Shown here: piece by piece, positions 54,252 to 64,000 of the stretch
How the letters are laid out: each line of letters begins with the position of its first letter
Numbering within the stretch: the stretch's first letter is position 1
NCBI RefSeq assembly: GCF_040054535.1
Contig: NC_090783.1
Coordinates: 7,212,001 to 7,276,000, forward strand
Direction: 5' to 3'
From: Antennarius striatus
Lineage: Eukaryota > Chordata > Actinopteri > Lophiiformes > Antennariidae
DNA length: 64,000 nt
The notes under the pieces: generated by a model
The model's database searches: none
What the model saw: only the letters and a program-made list of their open reading frames with translations
What the model was told of the DNA's origin: nothing
Translations under genes and position numbers: made by a program

Positions 54252-55385
54252 TTCTACCTGTCTCCCTGATCACATTAGCTGTAGTTGTCCAGTCATCTGG
54301 ATGCACCTCCTGACCACCCAGAGCCTGTCTTAACTCTTTCCTAAAAGTCATGCAACACTCTTCCTTTTTCAGCTTCCACTATTTCGTCCTCTGCTCTGTC
54401 TTTGCCCTCTTCATCTTCCTCACCACCTCGCTACACTCTCGCCTACCACTACTTTGCAATCACTGATCTCCTTCAGATTACACCGTCTACACAAGATGTA
54501 GTCTACCTGTGTGCTCCTACCTCCATTCTTATAGGTCACCTTATGTTGCTGCATCTTCTGGAAGAAAGTATTCACTATAGCTGTTTCCATCCTTTTTGCA
54601 AAGTCGACCACCATCTGTCCATCTGCATTCCTCTCCTGGATACCAAACCTACCCATCACCTCCTCATCACCTCTGTTTCCTGCACCAACATGTCCATTGA
54701 AGTCTGCACCAATGACATGACAACTCTCTCACTTCTAGGTATGCTCTGCATCACTTCATCAAAGTCCAGCCAGAATCTTTCCCTCTCCTCCAGCTCACAT
54801 CCTACCTGTGGAGCATACCCACTAACAACATTGCACATCACACCTTCGATTTCTAGCTTCAGACTCATCACTCTATCTGACAGTCTTTTTACCTCCAGGA
54901 TATTCCTAACAAACTCTTCCTTCGAGATGAGTCCTCCTCCAATTCTGTTCTGATCTACACCATGATAGAACAACTTGAACCCTGCTCCTACACTTCTAGC
55001 CTTGCTACCTTTTCACCTGGTCTCCTGGACACACGGTATGTCTACCTTTCTCCTCTGCATTGTGTCAACCAACTCTCTGCCTTTTCTTGTCATAGTTCCA
55101 ACATTCAATGTCCCTCCTCTCAGTCTTATACTCTTGGCGTTCCTCTTCTCTCTCGTCCTACGAACACACTTTCCTCCTGACCTTCTTCAACCAACAGTAG
55201 TCCAATTTCCACCAGCACCCTGTAGGTGAATAGCACTGACGGTAGTTGTTGTTAACTCGGTATGGAAGTCATATTCGATTCACATATTGGTTTGGCAAAA
55301 GTTTTACGTCGGATGCCCTTTCTGACACAACCCTCTATTTATCTGGGCTTGGGACCGGCACAATAGGACACTGGCTTGTGCCCTC
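54252..55385 (-). mobile_element. RTE-like LINE, 5' part with endonuclease
   Basis: Minus-strand frames 54656-54973 (QNRIGGGLISKEEFVRNIL, VVSGYAPQVGCELEERERF) and 54420-54659 (GRFGIQERNADGQMVVDFA, STQVDYILCRR) are the endonuclease of the RTE-like element whose RT half lies at 49636-51348. Upstream the 5' region includes CTGGGCTTGGGACCGGCACA. Confidence 0.85.
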
Positions 55386-55414
55386 TTGCAGCTACATTTC
55401 CCACAACTACATAC

Positions 55415-55464
55415 ACTGTATATACTGTATGTGTGTGTGTATATGTATGTGTGTGTATATACAG

Positions 55465-55503
<39 letters not shown>

Positions 55504-55625
55504 CAAGTATAGTTTATATATACTGTAGTATATATATTGTATATATATATCTACGCATATATATACTGAATATATATTCATATATATATACAGTATATTT
55601 GTGTATATATACTGTAGTATATTGT
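55415..55625. repeat. (TA)n/(TG)n microsatellite cluster
   Basis: Repeated TATATA runs with TACTGTA and TGTGTG steps; spurious YIYIYI open frames on both strands. Confidence 0.93.
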
Positions 55626-55634
55626 AAAAAAAAA

Positions 55635-56310
55635 AGTCCCTCTCACCCTTGTGGGGTGGTATCTGTGTGTCATCCTCAAGCTCGGGTCCTCTACCATAGG
55701 CCTGGGAGTCTGAGGGTTCTGCGCAGTATCTTAGCTGTTCCTAGGACTGCGCTCTTCTGGACTGAGGCTTCAGATGTTGTTCCAGGAATCTGCTGGAGCC
55801 ACTCTTCTATTTTGGGGGTCACTGCCCCAATTGCTCCTACTACCACGGGGACCACATTAACCTTGACCTTCCACATCTGTTCCAGCTGTTCTTTCAACCC
55901 TTGATACTTCTCAATCTTTTTGTGTTCCTTCTTCCTGATGTTGGCGTCAGCTGGAATCGCCACATCTATCACCACTGCTCTCTTCTGCTCTTTGTCCATC
56001 ACCACAATGTCCGGTTTGTTAGCCAGCGGCTGTTTGTGGGTCTGGAAGCTGAAGTCCCACAGGATCTTAGCCTTGTCGTTCTCAACCACCTTCGGTGGTA
56101 TGTCCCATTGGGATTTGGGTACTTCTAGTCCATACTGGGTACAGATGTTCCTGTAAACTATCACAGCTACTTGGTTGTGCCTTTCCATGTATGCTGAGCT
56201 GGCGAGCATCTTACACCCTGCTACCACATGCTGGACTGACTCTGGGGCTTCTTTACACAGCCTGCACCTTGGGTCAGATCTGCTGTGGTAGATATTGATA
56301 GATATCGCGC
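55635..56310 (-). mobile_element. R4-clade (Rex6/Dong-like) LINE C-terminus with restriction-like endonuclease
   Basis: Minus-strand frame 55691-56227, extended upstream by a zinc-knuckle-like C..C....H....C (CRLCKEAPESVQHVVAGC). It includes NKPDIVVMDKEQKRAVVIDV, which fits the PD-(D/E)xK core of restriction-like endonuclease LINEs, and ends GTAKILRRTLRLPGLW. The reverse transcriptase is missing (5' truncation). Confidence 0.75.
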
Positions 56311-57060
56311 CTGAACTTCCGAGTAGATGCCAGAAGGTGACAGCGTGAGGTTTTCAAGGTAGCGTATTCAAATATATAGGTGGGGATATAAACGTTGGTG
56401 CAATACAAGTGAAGTTGAAGACATAAAAGCCTATGAGATATTTAAGGTGCTATTGAGATATTAAAAAGATTGGTCTGACAGACCAAATAGTTCATTTGTA
56501 ATCCATTTCTTTCAATATATGTCCCACATGATGACGACCACCTATGGATTTGTACTTTTATATACCATTTCCTAACTGAATTCAGGATTTCTGGATTACG
56601 CACAATCACTGTGGTCATGTAAAAGCTATAGTCTCTAGAACTTGAGCAATAATAAAAATGTATCCAGCCTACGTATAAGCACAATGCTGTTACTATCCTG
56701 ACATGGTAACCAAATAAATAAGCACAACAATTGTTACGCCATGGCACCCAAGGCAGAGTACATGTTTCTATGGTACTATTGTGTCATGATGTGACTTAAT
56801 TTGGATTTGCTTCCTGCAAAATGAGGTAATACCATCTCATTCATGAACCATGGAGTATTGGAACTGTGTCTTGATAACCACCAGTTTATGAGTAACCAAT
56901 AATTTGATATCCAGTAATGTCAGGATTGGATTGAAAGCCGATTCACCTTTACATATTTCAATGACTGAAGAAGCATAATCTCAGTGTCATACTGTTGGCA
57001 GTGACATGTCTCTACCTTTTCTATTCTTGCACTAAACCCTTTTGAAACTTCAATGATATA
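56311..57060. other. Spacer upstream of copy E, no gene seen
   Basis: No recognised element or exon. Confidence 0.45.
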
Positions 57061-57079
57061 TTTATTATGCAATAAAGTG

Positions 57080-57442
57080 ACTGTACAACCCATTTATGAC
57101 TCAGTCCACGCATGGTTTCACTGTGGTTGAGACAAAGGTTAAAGTCAGTACAATATTAACTTGTGTGTTATCCTGAAAACAAGGTGGTTGTTTCTTTTCT
57201 CTCATTGCCAAGATAAAAAATCCTATTATGGTGAAGTCATAACTTGCTTTTTATAACAAGAAAAGTGGATGTACAGTAAATGTGTCACCGCCTCATCATC
57301 TGAACCAATCAGAGGTAGAGCAGGGCAGATCATAGCAGCAACACAGTAGGATAGGTAAATTCAGGTTTTATGTGCCAGTCAAGTTTGCAAAGAGTGATGA
57401 CAGATTTTCTGGCAGACATTTTACATGTATTGGTAGCCCACA
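57080..57442 (+). promoter_or_regulatory. Putative promoter region of copy E
   Basis: A CCAAT box lies at 57305-57309, about 138 bp from the ATG. The region aligns with 39905-40203 of the relic and, near the CCAAT box, with copy B. Shared words include GATCATAGCA.CAACACA and GTACAGTAAAT. Confidence 0.5.
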
Positions 57443-60400
57443 ATGAGGTTCGAGAGCATTCTAGCAGGAATTAATGGATTTGGAAGATTTCAGAAGATGA
57501 TCCTCGCAATGTGCTTCATTGGCCGCTTCTCCATTCCCTGTCACTTCATGCTCAACAACTTCATCGCGGACGTTCCTTCTCACCACTGTGACTTCAGCTC
57601 TTTGGACGATGGAGGTGTTTTTAGGAATTTATCCACGGCAGAGAAGCTTGTTGTTAGTATTCCTGTCCAGGAGGATGGGACTCCGAGCTCCTGTCGAATG
57701 TTTGCAGAACCTCAGTATCACCTGCTGCAGAACTCCTCCAACTTTACTGACGCACGGACGGTGCCATGTCAGACTGGATGGGTGTACGACAACACCACCC
57801 TCAGGTCTACTGTGACCTCACAGGTGACTGACATTTATTTAAATTGTACAACAAACAAACTAAAGTGTAAATGTCCATCTTTTTTTGTTGTTCTTTCGAG
57901 AAACGGTGGAACCATAACCAGTATTTGATTTTCTATTGTCAGTTTTGGATCATTCATACACTAAATCTAACAGATGCGTTGTTGTAATTAGCTAAATGTT
58001 AATTTGGTTTTCAGTTTGGCTTGTTTTTATCCTTTCATTGTTTCAAACAAGTGGGACTTAGTGTGTGAAAGAAGAGGGAAAAATAAAGCAACTGCTACCA
58101 TCTTCTTTATCGGAACGATGTTTGGAGCCATTACTTTTGGAAGTCTGAGTGACAGGTGAGTCTTTTTACTGCTTGGTTGCAAATATTCCTCTTCAATCTA
58201 TGATTACATCAAAGGAAATGTGAAATGTAATTTGAATCCCTCATAGGTTTGGCCGAAGGCGCATGATCCTTTTGTGCTACGTGTCTACAATACTCGTCAG
58301 TTTTGCGAGTGCTGTCTCTGCTTCCTATGTGATGTTTGTGGTGCTGAGATTCTTCACTGGGTTTTGTATCACGGGCATCTTTATCATTGCCGGAGCTCTC
58401 AGTAATTATACATTTTGATTTAGGTTGTAAACTTAAAATTTTGTTCACCTGAGAAGGAACCAAAAGTAGGTCTACATAAAATAAAATATTTCAAATCTAC
58501 AAAGTTTCCTCAAAATTGTGATCTTTGTAGTGAAGACATGTTTCTTGTTTGCAGCTGTGGAGTGGGTGGACATTGAACACAGGAAAGTGGTGGGAGTGAT
58601 TGACAGCTTACCCTGGTCAATTGGTAGCACTTTATTTGCAGGAATTGCTTACCTGGTGACTGACTGGCGGTGGCTAACTGTCAGTGTCACCTCACCTCTG
58701 ATTGTGGTCATCATCACCTGGTGGTAAGGCTGAAAAGCAACTCTTTTAGTCCAACTGATGCCTCCAACAGTAAACCCTTGCAGGGATCTGTCCCTGAGTT
58801 GCTGCTTAGCGCACAAGTGAATATAAAACATAGAGCAGCACATAGTCATAGAGAAAAACAGATTTGGCAAATCACACATTCATTTTCCTGACCATCCGCT
58901 TTCGCGGGTCGTGGGGAGCTGGAGCCTGTCCCAGCTGGAATAGGGCGTGAGACGTGGCACACTCTGAGCACGAAGCCAGTGCACCGCGGAGCTACACAGA
59001 GACAGACAGCCATGCATACACACACTCACTCCCATGGGCAATTTGGAAAGGCTAATTAACCTGAAGTACATGTTTTTGGAGGTGGGAGGAAGCCGGGGAA
59101 CACGGAAAGAACCCAAGCAGACACAGGAGAACAGGCAAACTTTGCACAGAGTGGGACCGTGACGCACAAATCACACAGTACTCCTGAAAATGTCTTTGAC
59201 TTTTGTGAACTTTTTTCATTTACATTTTGATAAGACTAGACGACAAGGAAATGTAAATATGCTTGATACCTTTAATCTTCATTTTCTGAACCTTTAATAA
59301 CTTGTAAAAAAATGTCTTCAACATTAGGTGGCTGCCAGAGTCGGCAAGGTGGCTCATAGCCAATGGAAAGCACGAGCAAGGTCTTATATACTTGAAGAGA
59401 TGCGCCAAGATGAACCAAGCAGAGAATTTCATTGACACAATTAAAAAAGAGGTTTGCATTCAAGATGTTTCATAGTTCAATACAACAAAAGAGATGTCAG
59501 TGAGTTTGAAATTTTCCAGATTACAGTTTTCTGTTTCATTGTTATGATTACTAATTCTGTTAATTTGTAATACTGCTCTGAATTTTGAAGACTTTATCAG
59601 ACATTGTTGTGACTGAGAAAAAAGATCGGACCTATTCTTTTTTTGATCTGATAAGAACACCCAAAATGAGGAGACTGGCCCTCAGCACTGGTTTATTGTG
59701 GTCTGTATTCCTTATATCATCATTCAAAGGATTTTAGATTTTGTTTTAGGAAGATACAGATGAAAAGTTTTGTTAATTTTATCTGATTTTACATCTTCTC
59801 TTTCCATAGGATTTCTGTTTCAGCTTCATATTTTGCCATCAGCTTCCACATCACAGGCTTCTGGTTGGACATCTACTTCACCCAGTTTGCTTATTCTTTA
59901 ATAGAGATCCCATCAAAAATATCACTTTACTTCTTACTGGATAAGATAGGTAGACGATCCACAGTGGTGGGAACTCAGCTGATTGTCGCAATTTGTCTTG
60001 GAATAAACATTTTACTACCTAAAGGTACACACTGACAGACCTTTAGCTAACATTTATGATATTTTTTTTAATATAAAATGTCACAGTGTTGAAATAACAA
60101 GATTATTGTATAAACACATCAGAGCAAACAAAGAATTTGATTACTGTAGGATCATTAATGAACTCAGTAACTGCAATAAACATTAATGCTGCTACTTTTG
60201 TCCTTTTTCCAGAGTTGTCTCTGGTCATAACAGTGATAGCCATCATTGGAAAAGGCTTTTCTGCAGCAGGGTTTGCAGCTCTTACACTTTACAGTTCAGA
60301 GCTCTATCCCACTGTATTAAGGTATGTAGGAATACAGTAACAACACAATCACCAATTTTTTATTATCCACACCAACGATGCTAAGACCAATATCTTTTGT

Positions 60401-60618
60401 CTTTATTTAGGCAGACTGGTACTGGTTACAACAACTTCCTGGGTCGAATTGGAACAGCTGTAGCTCCTTTCATTCTCTTACTGGATGAGGTATGGAAAGA
60501 CCTACCTCAAGCCGTGCTGTGTTCTGTGACTCTGCTGGGGGTTATAATTGCCAGAATGCTGCCAGAAACCTCCAACAAGTGCATGCCGGAGACCATAGAT
60601 GATATAGAGCAGCATTGA
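57443..60618 (+). CDS. slc22a7: SLC22A7/OAT2-like organic anion transporter, copy E
   Basis: Predicted 524 residues from the most compact copy: exons 57443-57823, 58052-58155, 58247-58401, 58555-58723, 59328-59451, 59591-59700, 59810-60024, 60213-60321, 60411-60618, all in frame to TGA after DIEQH. The start MRFESILAG is conserved. Loop sequons are N62, N97, N117 and an extra N100 (NFT). GSLSDRFGRR is at 157-166, PESARW at 273-278, Lys384 (IPSKISLYF) and Arg468 (GRIG) are kept. Variant residues include SLPWSIGS in TM5 (other copies LAWTFGS, LSWTFGS or LSWSVGS) and KKEV-type exon 5 end (IKKE for IKTE). Exon 7 starts WISVSAS where others have WFCVS or WLCVV. Intron 4 carries a SINE with an 11-bp target duplication. 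A poly(A) signal AATAAA is at 60849-60854. The exon 6 donor is GTCTGT. Confidence 0.93.
58879..59166 (-). mobile_element. SINE in intron 4 of copy E with 11-bp target duplication
   Basis: Reverse orientation of the 13060-13420 family (GGGGAGCTGGAGCCTGTCCC, CAGTGCACCGCGGAGC, ACATGTTTTTGGAGGTGGG). CAAATCACACA is duplicated at 58868-58878 and 59167-59177. Confidence 0.85.
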
Positions 60619-61269
60619 GACGGTCCTAACATTTTTCTCTGCATGACCCTTTATAACCATTTCATAGCTTTGTCACAGGTTTCTTTTAAATGCTTGTAGT
60701 TCACACAATGATCTACCTAAGATATTTTCACATTCATGTTTTTATCCTAAAGAAAATGTGTTTTTTTTAAAAAGAAAGTGCTATGTTGTACTTATCGATT
60801 CTAAATTTCAATCATGCAGTCCATTGTTTAGGCTTTTTCTTAGTCTAAAATAAAACAGAATAGATTTTTTATTGGGATTCGGCAGTCAACTGCAGAAAAC
60901 TGAACCACATCTAAAACACATTCTCCTTATTTTCCAGTTAGAAACTTCAATAGCCAGGGCTGATATTTCCTGATGATGCTTTAGTGGACATAACACTTTG
61001 TTAAATAATTTAAGTTGGCAGGAAAAGAAAAACAAAAAGCATGCAATATATAAAAGTCAAGTGACAACTTTAAAATAGGATTAGGTTTGGAGGTTAGGTT
61101 TAGGTGTTAAGGTTAATGATGCCCCCTACAGTTTAACCTTATAGGGATGTGTCTTTATTTGAGTTGCTTCTTGTGACTTAACTGCCTTGTACAGGTTTAT
61201 CTTAGGAAATTAGAATATCATAAACACGTTAATTTTTTTCCCCATAATTTAACTGAAACAGTTAGATTT
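60619..61269. other. 3' UTR and spacer after copy E
   Basis: 3' UTR up to about 60854, then AT-rich spacer without recognised features. Confidence 0.5.
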
Positions 61270-62000
61270 TTATACATTTAAGATTTAATCACACATGGAT
61301 GTAAATACTGCAAGACCTCTAATGCTTTTGTCTTACAGCTCGTGAAAATAAAAATAAAAAATTTCGGAAAATCATTCAAAAAACCTTCTGAAAAAATTAT
61401 TTGTGCACCCAATTCTTGGTCATACCCCTTCTGAATTACTACATTGATGTGGTGTGACATGGAGGCGATCTGTTTGCAGTTTTGCTGAGGCATTATGGAA
61501 GCCCAGGCTACTTTGACAGTGGCCTTTAGCTCATCTGCACTGCAAGATCTGGTGTGTCTCATCGTCCTCCCAACAATAATCTACAGATTCTCTCTAGGGT
61601 TAAAGTTAACTGAGTTGAGCAGTCAGTCCTGCACAGTAACACTGTCCAGCTAACAGTTCCAAGTAGTTCTGGCACTGTCAGCTATTGCTATGTCCAACTG
61701 GAATGGGAAATCAGCATCTCTGTGATGTATGTCAGCAGATGGAGGCATGAGGAGCTTCAAAATCTCCTGTTAGATGGCTGCTTTGACTATGGTTTCAATA
61801 ACACAGTGGACTAACACTAGCATATAATATGTCATCCAAAACCGTCCCTGACTATATGGACGCTTCATTTCTGTACTCAAAGCCGCTTGGCTTCTGTCCT
61901 TCCACTCTTCCTCCAGACTTTGTCTTGACTTCCCATTAAAAACTGAAATTGTGACATTAATGTAGCAGTAAGATCCAAACATTACACTCTAGGTAAGTCC
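61270..62000 (-). mobile_element. Tc1-like transposase C-terminal remnant
   Basis: Minus-strand frame 61278-61562 reads SADELKATVKVAWASIMPQQ followed by NCKQIASMSHHINVVIQ, the usual C-terminus of a Tc1-type transposase. Upstream pieces include EILKLLMPPSAD (about 61760) but the catalytic motif is eroded. Confidence 0.65.
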
Positions 62001-62419
62001 ATACAGCATTTATTATACAGTCACATGGATCAATGAAATGCTACAAACTCACAGGCGAGGCTTGAGGTTAGAAACAGAAGTCTCGTCTTTCGGGAAGGGG
62101 AGAGAATGGGTAGCAGTGAACAGTCAGGGTCGGAACTGGGAAAGAAATTGAATACTGCTCTGTTACACAGTCATGAGCTCACCAAAGCAGCACATTTGAC
62201 GCTGTTGGGACAGGGCAGGACCACAAGCTTTATCATAGGAGGCTGCAGTCTTTTTTCATGGTCATTCCCAACTGTAATGGTTATTAGCTCGTAGAGAGGG
62301 GATTCAATTAACCACATCTGTAAAACAAGAGTTTTCACACAACTCAGGCTTCAAACTTAAAGATAACAAACTGCAAATATTTTTTTAAGAATCAACGACA
62401 TGTGAGACACAATCGTGAA

Positions 62420-63125
62420 GTGTAACCAAATTTATTCAACATTTCATATTGTGTTTACAGATAAAAAAGTGAAAAGTAGGATGTGAAAAACTATTGGCCC
62501 CCTGTTCTCTCAGCTCAGCCAACCGACTCTAGAAGTTCTGTGATGACTTCTGAATGATTCAATGTTGACCTAAATGACTAACAATGACAAACAGAGTGCA
62601 CCTATGTGTCATTTGGTCTCAGTTTAAATGCACCTGCTCTGTGATGGTCTCAGAAGTCTGTGAAAGGAACGCTGGATACAAAAAGATTTCACAATATTTA
62701 AACGTCTCCCGGAGCACTGTGGGAACAATAATATTAAAATGGAGAGAGCATAAAACCACTGCAACCCTACCAAGACCTGGCCGTCCCTCTAAACTCAGCC
62801 AAAACAGACAGCAAACTAAGCAGAGAAGCAAACAAGAGGCCCATGATCACGCTGGATGACTTGCAGACATACACAGCTGAGGTGGGACAATCTGTCCATA
62901 AGACAACTATTAGTCGTACTCTGTATTAATCTGGCCTTTATGGAAGAGTGGCAAGAAGAAAGCCATTTCTGAAAGAAAACCATAAAAAGGCCCGTTTCGA
63001 GTTTGCAAGAAGCCACATGGGAGACAGATAACATGAGGAACAAGGTGCTCTGGTCAGATAGATGAGACAAAAAATTTAATTTTTGGGCTGAATGTGAAAC
63101 GTTAAATTTGGCGTAAGAGTAGCGC
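62420..63125 (+). mobile_element. Tc1-like transposon remnant, N-terminal half
   Basis: Plus strand: CERNAGYKKISQYLNVSRST with VGTIILKW (helix-turn-helix), LPRPGRPSKLS (AT-hook-like linker), TTISRTLY, GLYGRVARRKPFL and KARFEFARSHMGD follow in order with stops between them. A different Tc1 family from 38690-39790. Truncated at the right by LINE sequence. Confidence 0.8.
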
Positions 63126-63204
63126 TGCATATCACCCTGAAAACACCATTCCCACTAACGGACACCTTACAGACAGACCCCAGTACCTCCATATGGGGCA
63201 CTGT

Positions 63205-63306
63205 TTGTCTTCTATGGTGACCAGCAGCACGGGGGCGCCACAGGGGACCGCGTTCTCCCCCATTCTCTTCACCCTCTACACATCGGACTTCAAGCACAAC
63301 TCGTAT
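63205..63306 (+). mobile_element. L2-like LINE reverse transcriptase scrap
   Basis: Translates as TSSTGAPQGTAFSPILFTLY, the conserved PQG..SP..F.L block of L2-type reverse transcriptases. Confidence 0.65.
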
Positions 63307-63313
63307 ATATGCC

Positions 63314-64000
63314 CAGGGCTCGATTTAACTTTTTGTCTTGGTACCATTGGTGCTCCCAAATTTAGAAGTTAGTAGCACCAGCAAAGACTTGAGGAGCACC
63401 TACCCAAAGCAAGGCAGTGACAGACCGATAGAGACGGCTCCGTCCATCCCAGTTCCACGCGCCTCTCTCCCTCATCCAGGAGAGCAGCCGCAGCTGCGCT
63501 CTCATTGTTTCCTGGCAAGACCGCAGGAGCGCAGTCCTGCTCAGACTGTTCCGCGCACATTCTCTGGCAGGTCCACACTCACGTGTCTGCATCAAACAAA
63601 CTGTCGCAGTAGTGCACACAGAACAGTTTGAGAGACGCTCACCTGAGGATGCTGCGTTGGTCCGCCTCTGGGTCAGGGGCCAAACTGAGGCACTACCTGG
63701 GTGTGGCTTAAACAGCGCATTTTGGTGCGCTGTCAGGCCAGCCTGGTACCTGGACTGAACCATTTTGGTTATTATTGCATTGTTTTGTATTTTAAAACAT
63801 CACTAAAAGTGATGTTTTAAAATCACTAAAAGTGATGTTTTAAAATCGTCATTAAAAGTGATTTTAAAAGTGATGTTTTAAAATCATGGTGGAGTTTGTT
63901 GCCCCAAACTCCACCATGCCTTTAGTGAACATTTGTTTGCATTTTTCTGTCATTTTGCCCTTAGCTCGGATTTCAGGGGTTAATTTTGCACAAAAGATCT
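63314..64000. mobile_element. Probable hAT-like element end and repeats, running off the window
   Basis: CAGGGCTCGATTTAACTTTT and GTGCTCCCAAATTTAGAAGT resemble the terminus of a widespread fish hAT-type element as I remember it. The right end is not in the window. The 133-residue minus-strand frame at 63362-63763 matches nothing I recognise. Confidence 0.4.
63791..63918. repeat. AAGTGATGTTTTAAAAT tandem repeats followed by a hairpin
   Basis: Self-complementary units (AACATCACTAAAAGTGATGTT) repeat to 63884. Then 63885-63898 and 63905-63918 form perfect 14-bp inverted arms around TTGCCC. Confidence 0.85.

Noticed and set aside
61278-61562. Novel 94-residue minus-strand protein
   Set aside because: Recognisable as the C-terminal end of a Tc1-like transposase.

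Overview
The window is teleost-type nuclear DNA. Its genes are intron-rich, the repeats include Rex/L2-like, RTE-like and R4/Rex6-like LINEs, BEL/Pao, Penelope-like, Tc1 and hAT-type remnants and tRNA-like SINEs, and microsatellites are long. Nothing looks bacterial or plasmid-borne. The species cannot be fixed from the sequence.

The host content is one tandem array, all on the + strand, of organic anion transporter genes of the SLC22 family. They are closest to SLC22A7/OAT2 (SDRFGRR motif, PESARWL motif, and a C-terminus LPET...MPETIDDIEQ that parallels human OAT2 as I recall it). There are five complete 9-coding-exon copies: A 8291-11913, B 17219-21768, C 26240-37169, D 43551-48608 and E 57443-60618. 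A sixth copy is cut by the left edge (506-2882, last five exons). A collapsed seventh copy (39905-40401) has upstream sequence joined directly to a damaged last exon. All complete copies share exon sizes 381/104/155/169/124/110/215/109 plus a last exon of 208 or 211 bp, giving 524-525 residues with every splice phase compatible.

Layout: 1-2882 partial copy; 2883-8290 spacer with a LINE 3' end and a TATC microsatellite; 8291-11913 copy A; 11914-17218 spacer with a SINE and a 108-bp inverted repeat; 17219-21768 copy B; 21769-26239 spacer with a Tigger-like composite element and a second repeat family; 26240-37169 copy C, whose intron 4 holds a TIR transposon and whose intron 7 holds about 6.8 kb of LINE and BEL/Pao debris; 37170-43550 spacer with a SINE carrying a hAT-like MITE, Tc1 and Penelope fragments, the relic copy and a solo LTR; 43551-48608 copy D; 48609-57442 spacer with an RTE-like LINE split by an L2-like LINE, plus an R4/Rex6-like fragment; 57443-60618 copy E; 60619-64000 Tc1 fragments and a hAT-like end.

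The copies presumably give a set of related basolateral or apical anion exchangers with divergent substrate sites but a nearly shared extracellular loop. The 291-bp loop-coding part of exon 1 is identical in copies A, C and D although flanking exon and intron sequence differs, which suggests local gene conversion. Copy C has lost a TM8 lysine that all other copies keep.
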